64,000 bases of DNA from Aliivibrio sifiae (GCF_002954705.1 NZ_MSCO01000001.1:1222138-1286137), one strand, 5' to 3'. Positions 44,702 to 55,876 are shown, counted from the stretch's first letter. Numbers and translations are program-made. Notes: a model not told the origin generated them from the letters alone.

Positions 44702-45412
44702 ATGCATGATAAAGACAATGAATTAGAACTTGAGCGTGAACTTCAAGAATTACCTATTATTTATCAATGGGAAGCTATTAGGTGCGATAGGGCTAGTTAT
44801 GCTTTGCGCTGGATGATTGCTATTGGTTCATCACTATTTGTTTATGGTGGTTTCTATTTACTTATTAAAGATAGTGAGACGATAATTCCGTTATTGCTAA
44901 TGGGTATAGCTATGGCTCTGGTATCACGTTATTTATTTCTTGCTGATGAGCATATTTGTTTTTATTTAACGGAAAAAGGCATTCACTTTACAACAGAACA
45001 GATAATCCCTGAAATGGCGTATAAAGTGATGAGAGGTTTTGCTTGGTTTGGTGTGGCGGTAAGTTTTTTGGCTGTAACTATAATAGGGCCCATGGCTTTT
45101 ATTGGGGCTGGCGCCTGTGCATTGTTGTCATTTAAAATGACAGGGTTTGAGTCAAAAATCAGCAAGTCATACATACTTTTTTCTGATGAATATACTTTAT
45201 TTGATATTAGAAAAGAGGATGCTTTTGCAATTATAAGCCATCCATATGATTTATATGCTTCATACGAATGGCTATTTTATTTACCTAAAGACCGAGAAGA
45301 GATAAAGAATCATCTATTAAAGGTATTTCGTAAAAGTAGATACATTGAAATAAACCACCCTAAGGAAATAGATAACTACGGTCCATTTGAATCCTCTGAA
45401 ATACCAAAATAA
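44702..45412 (+). CDS. Immunity protein paralog 3 (divergent)
   Basis: A 236-aa, more distant paralog. It keeps the membrane-segment layout and the hallmark VTIIGPMAFIGAGACALLSFKM, but the rest is only loosely similar to paralogs 1 and 2. The leader (AAGGATGCGGTTAAATAATG) is the same as before paralog 2, so all three come from one duplicating unit. It may protect against a related toxin carried by neighbours. Confidence 0.78.
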   Translation: MHDKDNELELERELQELPIIYQWEAIRCDRASYALRWMIAIGSSLFVYGGFYLLIKDSETIIPLLLMGIAMALVSRYLFLADEHICFYLTEKGIHFTTEQIIPEMAYKVMRGFAWFGVAVSFLAVTIIGPMAFIGAGACALLSFKMTGFESKISKSYILFSDEYTLFDIRKEDAFAIISHPYDLYASYEWLFYLPKDREEIKNHLLKVFRKSRYIEINHPKEIDNYGPFESSEIPK

Positions 45413-45424
45413 TAATACAAAAAA

Positions 45425-45454
45425 CATAAAAAAAAGCGGCGATGACGCCGCTTT
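45425..45454 (-). terminator. hutA terminator
   Basis: AAAGCGGCG, loop ATGA, CGCCGCTTT; on the minus strand followed by a long T-run. Perfect 9-bp stem just after the hutA stop; it also lies after the last immunity gene. Confidence 0.85.
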
Positions 45455-45488
45455 GAACTAGCCAATTAACGTTGAATTTTATTCATTT

Positions 45489-47687
45489 TTAGAATTTGTA
45501 ATCTAACTCAATGCCCCAGTTACGACCTGCTTGAGCTTGACGGTCAATGCCATCATCACCAGCTTCAGTCCCAATCATGTCGTTGTATAGCCAGTACTGT
45601 TTATCAAGCGCATTGAATAAGCCACCACGAAGCGTTAAATCTTTCATTGGTTTGTAGTAAGCGGTTAAATCAACCAAGGTGTAGCCTGCAACATCAATGT
45701 TTTCATGACCAACGTTTGACCATTTATCTTTTGCCGCAACCATATTTATATTTAATAAAGCACCGTAAGTATAGCCAACAGAGTCATAACCTAAACCTAG
45801 ATTTGAAGTGAGTGGAGCTACACTGTCTATTGATGCTCCCGTCTTTTTATCTCGACCTTCAGCATAAGCAATACTTAACTTAGAATAAGTACCTTGAGGT
45901 GCATCAAATGCTTCATCTAATAAATAAGTAGAACTAAACTCAACACCATAAATTTCTACAGAGTCGATATTCTCTTTCGTGTAATGTTCTTTTCCATCGT
46001 TCGGGCCACCAACGACTTTACCTAAGTATTGTTGGTTGATGAAATCAGAGTAATCATTATAGAAAGCAATTAACTCAACTTGTGCAGCATTAGATTGTGC
46101 TCGAATACCTGTTTCATAAGAGATACTGCTTTCAGCTTTAAGATCAGGATTGGCATCAATGACGGTACCACTGTCATAGAAGTAGTACATATCTTGCAGA
46201 GTAGGGGCTTTAAAGCCTTGGCTTACTTGAGCAAGTACACTGAAGTTATTGTTTATATGATAAACCGAACCTAATTTAGCCGTAAATGCGTCATTTTTGC
46301 TATCAGGATATTCTGTTTTAAAGCCGTCATTGGTTTCAGGTTTTGCTTCAAATGAGTCATAACGTAAACCAGCAGTTAGCACTAATTGTTCATCAAGTAG
46401 GAAAGCTTGGTCCTGTGCAAAAATACCGTATTGAGTCATTGTTGCATCTGGCATATCGGTATGTCCGGGGCCAGATGTGCCTTGGTCGTATTTATAATCG
46501 GTGTTTTCAGTTGCAAACTTGTTTTGTCTAAAGCTTAGACCGTAAGTGATTTGATGGAATCCTTCTCCAAACTCGGCAATTTTATCAAACTGTGCGTCAA
46601 ATTGGATTGAATCATCGTTGGCAATACGTTCACGCATACGGCGACCACTGCCGTAAGGCCCAGTTGAAGTATCATAGTTTTCAGATAATGATTCAGTTTG
46701 TTGTACATTTAATTTTGATTCTAGCGTATCGAATAGCGCATTATTAGCTGTCCATTCATGCTCTAAACCAACGCGTAATCGAGTTGTTGTATCCTTATTG
46801 TAGTTATCGTAATAAGTAATGATAGGTACCCCTCTACTCATCATAGAATAACCATTTTGGGAAAGTTCATCTTCATCATATTGTGATGTGTAATACTCGA
46901 CAGTAGTGCCGATGCGATGCGAATCATTTAATTGGTAAAAGGCTTTTGCTAATAGGTTACCAATTTGTGCATCCGCTGGGTTTGCTGCTCCACGATCTGG
47001 GCCTTCAATATCAGCACCATTAGAATGGGTTTGTGATTCACTGCCTTTTTTATACGTTAGCATGACTAGAGTTTCTAGTTCAGCAGCGCGCATTGCCCAA
47101 GTACCCGTTGTCTTTGTGCTTGAGTCTACGCTGTTATAGCCTGTTTTTACTTCAAAAGCGTTTTCGTCTCCCTCGGTTCTTAAAATATCTTCAGGATTTT
47201 TAGTCTCCATTAGGACGGTGCCACCAAGTGCATCAGAGCCATAAAGCGTAGAAGAGGGGCCTTTATTTACCTCAATCGCTTTTAGCGTATCAATCTCAAT
47301 CGTACTTGGGTATTTACGTTGTTCGTTTGAGCCTGGGTTGTACGGGGTAGGTTGTTGGACACCATCCACGAGTACTTTAATTCGGCTATCGCTCATGCCG
47401 CGAATTGTAAATCCAGATAAGCCAAAACGACCACCGCCATTAGCTGTTACACCAGGTGTATATTTTAAAGCATCTTGAACATTAGTTGCCATTGTTTTAT
47501 CTATATCAGCAGCCGTAACTTTTGATATAGAGCTCGATACATCTTTAATGTTTTGTTCTGTTCGAGTGGCTGAAACAACAACCTCATCAAACATCGTTGC
47601 ATTCCCATTAGAAGAGGTTTCAGCATGAAGAGTGGGAGAAATGGCAATCAAAATAGAGGCGGCTAAAAGTGTTTTTTTATTAGACAT
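45489..47687 (-). CDS. hutA: TonB-dependent heme/hemoglobin receptor (HutA-like)
   Basis: A 732-aa outer-membrane receptor with a signal peptide (MSNKKTLLAASILIAISPTLHA), a TonB box (EVVVSAT), a plug domain (KVTAADIDKTMATNVQDALKYTPGV, FTIRGMSDSRIKVLVDGVQQ) and a 22-stranded barrel ending LDYKF. The plug motif and the FKAP...NPDL pair place it among hemoglobin/heme receptors. The histidine normally found between these motifs is absent (TLQDMYYFYDSGTVIDA lies there). A Fur-like site lies upstream. It is separated from the rest of the heme genes by the type VI cassette. Function as HutA is likely; another heme-protein ligand is possible. Confidence 0.85.
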   Translation of the reverse strand: MSNKKTLLAASILIAISPTLHAETSSNGNATMFDEVVVSATRTEQNIKDVSSSISKVTAADIDKTMATNVQDALKYTPGVTANGGGRFGLSGFTIRGMSDSRIKVLVDGVQQPTPYNPGSNEQRKYPSTIEIDTLKAIEVNKGPSSTLYGSDALGGTVLMETKNPEDILRTEGDENAFEVKTGYNSVDSSTKTTGTWAMRAAELETLVMLTYKKGSESQTHSNGADIEGPDRGAANPADAQIGNLLAKAFYQLNDSHRIGTTVEYYTSQYDEDELSQNGYSMMSRGVPIITYYDNYNKDTTTRLRVGLEHEWTANNALFDTLESKLNVQQTESLSENYDTSTGPYGSGRRMRERIANDDSIQFDAQFDKIAEFGEGFHQITYGLSFRQNKFATENTDYKYDQGTSGPGHTDMPDATMTQYGIFAQDQAFLLDEQLVLTAGLRYDSFEAKPETNDGFKTEYPDSKNDAFTAKLGSVYHINNNFSVLAQVSQGFKAPTLQDMYYFYDSGTVIDANPDLKAESSISYETGIRAQSNAAQVELIAFYNDYSDFINQQYLGKVVGGPNDGKEHYTKENIDSVEIYGVEFSSTYLLDEAFDAPQGTYSKLSIAYAEGRDKKTGASIDSVAPLTSNLGLGYDSVGYTYGALLNINMVAAKDKWSNVGHENIDVAGYTLVDLTAYYKPMKDLTLRGGLFNALDKQYWLYNDMIGTEAGDDGIDRQAQAGRNWGIELDYKF

Positions 47688-48988
<1,301 letters not shown>

Positions 48989-49005
48989 TTCGGGGCTAGA
49001 AATTT

Positions 49006-51393
49006 ATGAAATTCAGTGAATCTTGGCTACGCGAGTGGGTTAAACCTGCTATTAACAGCGAAGAGCTAGCTCACCAAATCACAATGGCTGGTTTGGAAGT
49101 TGATGAAGTTGCACCTGTTGCTGGTGTTTTCACCGGCGTTAAAGTAGGTAAAGTGGTTGAGTGTGGTCAACACCCAGACGCAGACAAACTTCGTGTAACT
49201 AAAATTGATATCGGCGAAGAAGAGCTTTTAGACATCGTTTGTGGTGCATCTAACTGTCGTCTTGGTCTAACGGTTGCAGTTGCAACGGTTGGTGCTGTAC
49301 TTCCTGGTGACTTCAAAATTAAGAAAGCAAAACTACGTGGTGTTCCATCACACGGTATGCTTTGTTCTTTCTCTGAGTTAGGTATTGATGTTGAATCTGA
49401 CGGTATTTTAGAATTACCAGAAGGCTCTGCATTAGGTATGGACGTTCGTGAGCTTCTTGAGCTTAACGATGTTGCTATCGATGTTGACCTAACAGCAAAC
49501 CGTGCTGACTGTTTCAGCATTCGTGGTTTAGCTCGTGAAGTAGGCGTTCTTAACCGTGCAGACGTAACAGAACCAACTCTTGAAGCGGTAGCGACAAGCA
49601 TTGAAGATACCGTTTCTATTGAAGTTAAGGCAACTGAAGCGTGTCCACGTTACCTTGGTCGTGTTATCAAGAATGTGAACGCAAAAGCTGAAACGCCAAT
49701 CTGGATGCAAGAGAAACTGCGTCGTTGTGGTATTCGTTCAATCGATGCGATTGTTGATATCACAAACTACGTAATGCTTGAGCAAGGCCAACCAATGCAC
49801 GCGTTTGATCTGTCTAAGATCGACGGCGGTATTGTGGTTCGTATGGCTGAGCAAGATGAGAAACTAACTCTTCTTGATGGCAACGAAGCGAAGCTAAACA
49901 ACAATACATTAGTTATTGCAGACCAAAACAAAGCACTAGCAATTGCTGGTATCTTTGGCGGTCAAGAGTCTGGTGTTACTTCTGAAACAACAGATATCAT
50001 GCTTGAGTGTGCGTTCTTCGCACCAGATCACATCCGTGGTCGTGCGCGTGCATACGGTCTACACACTGATTCTTCTCTACGTTTTGAGCGTGGCGTTGAC
50101 TCTACATTACAAGCAACAGCGATGGAGCGTGCAACACAGCTTCTTGTTGAACTTTGTGGTGGCGAAGTAGCGCCTATTTCTGCAGCAGAATCTAACGCAG
50201 ATCTTCCAACAGCAAACACGGTTGAATTACGTCGCAGTAAACTAGACGGTCTATTAGGTCATCACATCCCATCAACAGATGTAGTTGAGATCCTTACTCG
50301 TCTAGGTTGTGCAGTTGAAAGCACTGACACAGGTTGGACAGCAACGTCTCCATCATGGCGTTTTGATATTGCAATCGAGCAAGACCTAATTGAAGAAGTA
50401 GGTCGTATCTACGGTTACAATAACATTCCAAACCAAGCACCTGTTGCTGCACTAAACATGAACGATCATAAAGAAGCAAACCAGCCGCTTAAGCGTGTTC
50501 GTGATCTTCTTGTTGACCGTGGTTACCACGAAGCAATTACCTACAGCTTCGTAGAGCCTGAGCAACAAAAACTGATCGTGCCTGAAATTGAGCCGTTAAT
50601 TCTGCCATTCCCAATTTCAGCAGACATGTCAGCAATGCGTTTAAGCCTATGGACTGGTTTGATCAACACCGTTGTTCATAACCAAAAACGTCAACAACCA
50701 CGCGTTCGTTTATTCGAATCTGGTCTACGTTTTATTCCTGAAGAATCAGCAGAAAACGGCATGCGTCAAGAAATGATGCTTGCTGGTATCATCGCTGGTA
50801 CTCGTGGTGAAGAGCATTGGGATATCGCAACAAACACAGTTGATTTCTTCGACCTTAAAGGCGATTTAGAGGCTGTTCTTGAACTAACTGCTAACGAATT
50901 AGCGTATGAGTTTAAAGCCGCTAAACACCCAGCACTTCACCCAGGCCAAACAGCAGCTATCGTTGTTGGCGGAAAAGAAGTTGGTTTCATCGGAACAGTA
51001 CACCCAGAGCTAGAGCGTAAGTTTGGCTTGAACGGTCGTACAATCATGTTTGAAATCGAGTGGGACGCAATCAACACTCGTGTTATCCCTGAAGCTGCTG
51101 CAGTATCTAAGTTCCCTGCAAACCGTCGTGACATCGCGATCGTTGCAGACGAAGCAATTGCATCTGGTGACATCGTTGCTGAATGTTTAGCATCAGGTGG
51201 CGATCTATTAACTAGCGCAAAACTGTTTGATGTTTACCGTGGTCAAGGTGTTGAAGATGGTAAGAAGAGTCTTGCAATCGCACTGACACTTCAATCTGTT
51301 GAGCGTACGCTAGAAGAGGCTGATATCACTTCAGCTGTTGACGCTATCGTTGCAGTAATTGGTGAGAAATTCTCAGCAACACTGCGTGACTAA
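49006..51393 (+). CDS. pheT: Phenylalanyl-tRNA synthetase beta subunit
   Basis: A 795-aa beta subunit, same length as E. coli PheT. It contains the N-terminal tRNA-binding OB domain ([22 protein letters not shown]), the B3/B4 editing region, DNA-binding-like B5 ([13 protein letters not shown]), and a C-terminal ferredoxin-fold anticodon domain ([17 protein letters not shown]). It edits Tyr-tRNA-Phe. A strong terminator follows, so ihfA, which is next in the E. coli operon, has its own promoter here. Confidence 0.97.
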   Translation: MKFSESWLREWVKPAINSEELAHQITMAGLEVDEVAPVAGVFTGVKVGKVVECGQHPDADKLRVTKIDIGEEELLDIVCGASNCRLGLTVAVATVGAVLPGDFKIKKAKLRGVPSHGMLCSFSELGIDVESDGILELPEGSALGMDVRELLELNDVAIDVDLTANRADCFSIRGLAREVGVLNRADVTEPTLEAVATSIEDTVSIEVKATEACPRYLGRVIKNVNAKAETPIWMQEKLRRCGIRSIDAIVDITNYVMLEQGQPMHAFDLSKIDGGIVVRMAEQDEKLTLLDGNEAKLNNNTLVIADQNKALAIAGIFGGQESGVTSETTDIMLECAFFAPDHIRGRARAYGLHTDSSLRFERGVDSTLQATAMERATQLLVELCGGEVAPISAAESNADLPTANTVELRRSKLDGLLGHHIPSTDVVEILTRLGCAVESTDTGWTATSPSWRFDIAIEQDLIEEVGRIYGYNNIPNQAPVAALNMNDHKEANQPLKRVRDLLVDRGYHEAITYSFVEPEQQKLIVPEIEPLILPFPISADMSAMRLSLWTGLINTVVHNQKRQQPRVRLFESGLRFIPEESAENGMRQEMMLAGIIAGTRGEEHWDIATNTVDFFDLKGDLEAVLELTANELAYEFKAAKHPALHPGQTAAIVVGGKEVGFIGTVHPELERKFGLNGRTIMFEIEWDAINTRVIPEAAAVSKFPANRRDIAIVADEAIASGDIVAECLASGGDLLTSAKLFDVYRGQGVEDGKKSLAIALTLQSVERTLEEADITSAVDAIVAVIGEKFSATLRD

Positions 51394-51420
51394 TCGACTT
51401 CTTTTTTAACAAAAGAATAT

Positions 51421-51459
51421 AAAATCCAGTGCTGACGTTTGTTGGCACTGGATTTTTTT
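51421..51459 (+). terminator. pheST terminator
   Basis: AAAATCCAGTGC, loop, GCACTGGATTTT (51445-51456) plus T. Perfect 12-bp stem. Confidence 0.9.
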
Positions 51460-51479
51460 ATCTGTAATTTTATTAATTA

Positions 51480-51660
51480 GTTATACCAATCACAGTAAGT
51501 AAGTGATCAGAAATAGCGCAGGGAAAACACTTGAGAACAAGGCGGCACTTTTCGACAAATAGCTTCGATAAGTAGTTATTCTACAATCAAAAATTTCAAC
51601 GCAGTTATCGAGTATTTTAACTAGCTAGGATGATCAGTTATTTACTACGATTGGTATTAC
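51480..51660. repeat. ~181-bp intergenic repeat with inverted ends, copy 1
   Basis: Starts GTTATACCAATC and ends GATTGGTATTAC, imperfect terminal inverted repeats of ~12 bases. It has no coding capacity. The interior (AAGCGCAGGGAAAACACTTGA-like, GATAAGTAGTTATTCTAC, TTTCAACGCAGTTATCGAG) recurs in degenerate form at 52566-52748. It resembles the MITE/ERIC-like palindromic elements scattered in vibrio genomes. Confidence 0.75.
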
Positions 51661-52131
51661 ATTGGTATAAAAAACAGTAATAAGTATAAGAATATTCATC
51701 TAATCAATATAAAATATGATTATTTCAGTTTTTTAACATCAGCAGTAGAGGTAAAAAACCGTTTCAGTATATAATCCTGAAACAGTAGTTAACTTATGCA
51801 TCTTTGTTTTTTACCCCTTAAAACTAATTACTTCACAATCAATCAGATGGCTTATTTTTAATTCTGTTAGTAATTTCTTGGTCAACATCACAAATTTACA
51901 TACAGATTAATAAACTAAAAAAATAACCAAAATCAGTGCTATATACCAATTCAATGACTTAGCATAGCCCGATGTAAGATATCTTAGGGTAATTAGCTTA
52001 TAAATTTGATCTCTATCTCATAAGTGTGCCATGATTTTTTAGAAAAAAGTTGGCGAAAATCAGTCGGTTGGCATACACTGTCAAGAGTGGAACCAATGTT
52101 AAGTCATTGTTCTAACTGTTCAGTTTTCAGT

Positions 52132-52147
52132 TACAGTAAAAACTGTA
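52132..52147. promoter_or_regulatory. Palindrome upstream of ihfA
   Basis: TACAGTAAAAACTGTA: perfect 6-bp arms, 4-base centre, 33 bases before the ihfA ATG. Position suits an operator. It is not a LexA box (half sites are in reverse order). Confidence 0.35.
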
Positions 52148-52179
52148 GCTATGTCTAACGTAACTTGAGGGTAGTTTTT

Positions 52180-52476
52180 ATGGCACTCACTAAAGCTGAT
52201 TTGGCTGAGACCTTATTTGAAAAAGTTGGATTAAGTAAACGCGACGCCAAGGAAACGGTAGAAGTATTTTTCGAAGAGATTAAGCAAGCTCTAGAGAGTG
52301 GCGAGCAAGTAAAATTATCTGGATTTGGTAATTTTGACCTACGCGAAAAGAGCGAGCGACCAGGACGTAACCCAAAAACTGGGGAAGATATTCCAATTTC
52401 TGCACGCCGAGTTGTTACTTTTAAACCGGGTCAGAAACTGAAAGCTCGTGTTGAGAGTCTACCGGTAGAAAAATAA
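52180..52476 (+). CDS. ihfA: Integration host factor alpha subunit
   Basis: A 98-aa HU/IHF-family DNA-bending protein that pairs with Ihf[26 protein letters not shown], the conserved [37 protein letters not shown] arm region and FKPGQKLK are diagnostic. ATG 52180, with GAGGGT 7 bases upstream, is used instead of an in-frame TTG at 52165. It is flanked by two copies of the ~180-bp repeat and has its own terminator, so it is a single-gene unit unlike the E. coli pheST-ihfA operon. Confidence 0.97.
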   Translation: MALTKADLAETLFEKVGLSKRDAKETVEVFFEEIKQALESGEQVKLSGFGNFDLREKSERPGRNPKTGEDIPISARRVVTFKPGQKLKARVESLPVEK

Positions 52477-52503
52477 TCTTGCCATCTTTGGCTAAAGAAA
52501 ATG

Positions 52504-52538
52504 AAAGCTGTATAGCATTTATGTTGTACAGCTTTTTT
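52504..52538 (+). terminator. ihfA terminator
   Basis: AAAGCTGTA (52504-52512), loop, TACAGCTTT (52527-52535), then T-run. Confidence 0.85.
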
Positions 52539-52565
52539 GTTATCTAAATAACCTCAATTCAGTTA

Positions 52566-52748
52566 GTTATAGCAATGTAATTAATTAGATGATCTATTTC
52601 TTACGCAGGAAAATCACTTAAGAGTAAGGCAAAAATTCTTATAAGTAGCTATTCTGCAATAATAACTTTTAACGTAATTATTGAGTGATTTAACCAGTAA
52701 AATGATCAGACAATGATTGGAATTTGTATTACTACGATTGCTATTAGA
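52566..52748. repeat. ~180-bp intergenic repeat, degenerate copy 2
   Basis: Starts GTTATAGCAATG and ends CGATTGCTATTAGA, with the same order of internal blocks as copy 1: TGATC..., GCAGGAAAATCACTTAAGAG, AAGTAGCTATTCTGCAAT, TTTTAACGTAATTATTGAGT, AAAATGATCAG. Diverged by many substitutions and small indels. Same orientation as copy 1. Confidence 0.65.
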
Positions 52749-52859
52749 TAACCGTTACATCGGTGTTAATTCACACAATTGTTTTTAAATTGTTAATTTA
52801 ACATGGCTTAAATGGTACAGTTTTTTGGTTAAATATTTTATCAAGAAAGAGAAGTACCA

Positions 52860-53873
52860 ATGGATCATATTTCATTTATTCAAAATACCTTAGATTTATC
52901 TACGCCTTTTAAAAAAAGCTCTTGGCTACTTGCTAATGGCACTCAAGCTATATGGCATAGCCGTGGGGTAGTCGAGTTTATCCCTCATTTGGATTTTGAC
53001 TCTCACAGTGCCGTTGTTTTATCATCGGGAATACACGGTAATGAAACCTCTCCAATAGAACTGCTTGATACTATCATTGAAGATATTCAAAGCGGTGAAT
53101 TGTCACTGTCACATCCGTGCTTATTTATCTATGGGCATCCTGCAGCCACACATCAACATACTCGTTTTATTGATACCAATTTAAATAGACTCTTTGCTCA
53201 CCATCAAGATGAAAACAAAACCATTGTTGAGATCGACTTAGCCAATCGTTTAATGCGAAGTGTGGATAGCTTTTTTACCAAGCATAATGTAGAAGAAAAG
53301 TGGCATTTAGATCTACATTGCGCAATTCGTTCATCTCAACATTATACTTTTGCAATACATCCACATAATCAACATTATAAGCGCTCAGAGTTATTATTAG
53401 ATTTCCTATCACGTAGCAAAATAGAAGCATGTTTGTTTTCAGAAGCACCGGCTTCAACGTTTAGTTGGTACAGTGCAGAGCATCACGGAGCTCATGCAGC
53501 AACCGTTGAACTAGGTAAAGTCTCAAGAATGGGAGAGAACGACTTAGCGTTGCTTTCTGAATTTAATGAAGCATTAAGAGATATGCTCAGTCATGCTGAC
53601 TATTTCGAACAGGTTCCAGTTGATTCGACATTGGTGGAATATCAAGTAACACGCAGCATTATGAAAAATAGTGAACAATTTTCGTTTCATTTCCCTAGCG
53701 ATCTGGCTAACTTCACTTTATTTACTGAAAACGACTTACTTGCTACCGATGGCGATGTGCAATATACCGCTCAAGCAGGAGGAGAAAGCGTTGTCTTCCC
53801 TAATGCCAACGTAGAAAACGGTCATCGAGCGTGTTTGTTGGTTCAAAAAATAGAGAAAACTAAGACTCAATAG
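52860..53873 (+). CDS. astE: Succinylglutamate desuccinylase
   Basis: A 337-aa zinc carboxypeptidase-like enzyme (AstE/AspA family), the last step of the arginine succinyltransferase pathway: N-succinylglutamate to glutamate plus succinate. Zinc ligands H59 and E62 lie in SSGIHGNETSPIELL, a third in LDLHCAIR, and the catalytic Glu in AATVELGKVSRMGEND. The other ast genes are not adjacent. ATG 52860 follows AAGAAAGAGAAG. Confidence 0.92.
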   Translation: MDHISFIQNTLDLSTPFKKSSWLLANGTQAIWHSRGVVEFIPHLDFDSHSAVVLSSGIHGNETSPIELLDTIIEDIQSGELSLSHPCLFIYGHPAATHQHTRFIDTNLNRLFAHHQDENKTIVEIDLANRLMRSVDSFFTKHNVEEKWHLDLHCAIRSSQHYTFAIHPHNQHYKRSELLLDFLSRSKIEACLFSEAPASTFSWYSAEHHGAHAATVELGKVSRMGENDLALLSEFNEALRDMLSHADYFEQVPVDSTLVEYQVTRSIMKNSEQFSFHFPSDLANFTLFTENDLLATDGDVQYTAQAGGESVVFPNANVENGHRACLLVQKIEKTKTQ

Positions 53874-53961
53874 CGCGAATGATGAGATTAAGCTATTGAG
53901 TGCTTTACCACATAAACGTAATTGCTATGATGTGGAAAACAAAAATAAAAAGGACATAATC

Positions 53962-55743
53962 ATGACAGCACCAAGTTGGGATCTTTCTATCGCTTTTCAA
54001 TCACTTGATGATTCTAAATTAACCGAGACAATATCTCAAATTGAGCTACGTATTGCGGCATTCTCAAGTTCTGATACTAAGCTTGACGTACACCATCTAC
54101 AACAAGCTGTTCTTGAAAAAGAATCTATCTCAGTTCAGTTAGCAACCGTGGCTAGTTATGGTAATTGCATCGCTTCTGTCGATGCATCAAACACTCAAGC
54201 AAAAGCATTAGTTAATCAGATGACAAAGCTATCTTCTGATTTATCACAAGCTTTTAGCCCATATTTAGATGCGATTGTGAATGCGTCAGAAGTACAATTT
54301 GAAGCAATACTGACACTTAATGATGATCTTGCTGCTCAGAGATTCTTATTAGAAGAAGAAAGAAAGTTAATAGCAACACGATTAAGTGTGAAAGAAGAGC
54401 AACTCCTGTCTGCCATGAGTGTGAATGGAAAGAATGCATGGGGTCGTCTGTATGATAACATCACTGGCTCAATGAAAGTGACCCTGCAACTTCCTGACGA
54501 CACAAATGAGACCATTGGGTTGTCTCAAGCAGCAAGTATCTTATATGGCAGTGATACGTTACGTAGAGAGCCAGCATGGCGTGCAATTCAATTAGCAATG
54601 GCACAGAACAAAGAAAGTTTTTCGGCTATTTTAAATGCGCTAGCAGGCTGGAGATTAACGGAATATAAAAAACGTAGTGCAGTAAATAGCGTGCATTTTC
54701 TTGAGCCAAGTTTGCATGGCAGCCGTATTGAACAAGCCACACTTGATAGCATGATGTTGGTAGCGAAAAAGAATCGTGAAGTCGGTCAAAAAGCAGGGCG
54801 TTTAATGGCGAAAATGTTCGGCACTAAACAACTTACGCCTTGGGATCAATTAGCGTCAATGCCACCGCTTGTTGGTGAAGCATCAAATTACAGTTTCAAT
54901 GAAGCAATAGAGATTATAAAAGATGCCTTTGCGGGAGTCTCACAAGAAATGGCTGATTTTGTTGGTTTAATGGTGGAAAACGGTTGGATAGATGCCGCAC
55001 CACAAGAAACTAAACGTCTTGGCGCTTACTGTACAAAATTTGCTGATTCTCGAACGCCATTGGTCTTTATGACATGGGGTAATAGCATGTCAGATGTATT
55101 AACGCTTGCGCATGAACTAGGTCACGCTTTCCATAACTGGGTAATGCGAGACATGCCATTGTGTAAAACTAAATACCCAATGACATTGGCAGAAACAGCG
55201 TCGATCTTTGCTGAAAACGTAGTTCGTGATGCATTGATGGCGAAAGCAAAAACAAAAGAAGACAAAATAGAAATGCTATGGGAAGAACTGTCTTCGGCAT
55301 TAGCGCTAACCATTAATATTCCAGTGCGATATGAGTTTGAAAAAGCATTTTATGAGCAATGCGCAAATAAAGAGTTAGGGTCAGAACAACTCTCCGACTT
55401 AATGAGTAAAACTTGGACTGAATGGTATGGAGACTCGATGTCAGAGCCAGACCCATTATTTTGGGCAAGTAAACTGCATTTTAGCATCCCAGAAGTGAGT
55501 TTTTATAATTACCCATATTTGTTTGGTTACTTATTCAGTATTGGTGTATACGCTCAGAGAGAAGCAAAAGGGGAATGCTTCTACAGTGATTACGTAAGTT
55601 TACTGCGTGATACAGGCTCTATGCGAGCTGAAGAGGTGGTTCAAAAGCACTTACAGATGGATTTAACCCAAGAAACATTTTGGCAGCAGAGCTTAGATAG
55701 AGTGAGCCAACAAATTGATGAATTTGAGCGATTAGTCAGCTAA
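53962..55743 (+). CDS. M3-family oligoendopeptidase (PepF-like)
   Basis: A 593-aa cytosolic zinc metallopeptidase of family M3. The active-site helix is LAHELGHAFHNW (H384, E385, H388), with the third ligand in the downstream ETASIFAENV. It should cut short peptides. ATG 53962, with AAAAGGA 8 bases upstream, is used instead of a TTG 66 bases earlier. It ends with a strong terminator. It is close to PepF/'M3 family oligoendopeptidase' rather than to PrlC or Dcp (which are ~680 aa). Confidence 0.9.
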   Translation: MTAPSWDLSIAFQSLDDSKLTETISQIELRIAAFSSSDTKLDVHHLQQAVLEKESISVQLATVASYGNCIASVDASNTQAKALVNQMTKLSSDLSQAFSPYLDAIVNASEVQFEAILTLNDDLAAQRFLLEEERKLIATRLSVKEEQLLSAMSVNGKNAWGRLYDNITGSMKVTLQLPDDTNETIGLSQAASILYGSDTLRREPAWRAIQLAMAQNKESFSAILNALAGWRLTEYKKRSAVNSVHFLEPSLHGSRIEQATLDSMMLVAKKNREVGQKAGRLMAKMFGTKQLTPWDQLASMPPLVGEASNYSFNEAIEIIKDAFAGVSQEMADFVGLMVENGWIDAAPQETKRLGAYCTKFADSRTPLVFMTWGNSMSDVLTLAHELGHAFHNWVMRDMPLCKTKYPMTLAETASIFAENVVRDALMAKAKTKEDKIEMLWEELSSALALTINIPVRYEFEKAFYEQCANKELGSEQLSDLMSKTWTEWYGDSMSEPDPLFWASKLHFSIPEVSFYNYPYLFGYLFSIGVYAQREAKGECFYSDYVSLLRDTGSMRAEEVVQKHLQMDLTQETFWQQSLDRVSQQIDEFERLVS

Positions 55744-55784
55744 TTTTAAACTAGAGACTAACGAAAAATATAACTGAAAATAAT

Positions 55785-55826
55785 AAAAAAGCGTCTCACT
55801 GATAAACAGTAGAGACGCTTTTTTTA
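55785..55826 (+). terminator. Terminator of the M3 peptidase gene (bidirectional shape)
   Basis: AAAAAAGCGTCTC pairs with GAGACGCTTTTTT around a 14-base loop that can pair further (ACT/AGT). It can also end the minus-strand yajQ transcript. Confidence 0.85.
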
Positions 55827-55876
55827 TATCTATCAAATAGTAATGTTTTTTAGAACATCACTATGTGAAAACTGGA

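Larger units (their letters stand above)
51460..52179. other. Long pheT-ihfA intergenic region
   Basis: 720 bp without a credible gene. It contains the ~181-bp inverted-end repeat (51480-51660), then ~400 bp of very AT-rich DNA, a partial repeat end (ATACCAATTCAATGACTTAG near 51944), and the ihfA promoter region. Confidence 0.6.
52477..52859. other. ihfA-astE intergenic region
   Basis: 383 bp containing the ihfA terminator, the second degenerate repeat copy, and an AT-rich tail that should hold the astE promoter. No gene seen. Confidence 0.6.

Noticed and set aside
49167..49601. Minus-strand open frame inside pheT
   Set aside because: Ser/Arg-rich shadow of the pheT codons; no ribosome site, no independent features.
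52085..52147. Possible LexA box before ihfA
   Set aside because: CTGT and ACAG half sites are not spaced CTGT-N8-ACAG; only an unrelated palindrome is present.
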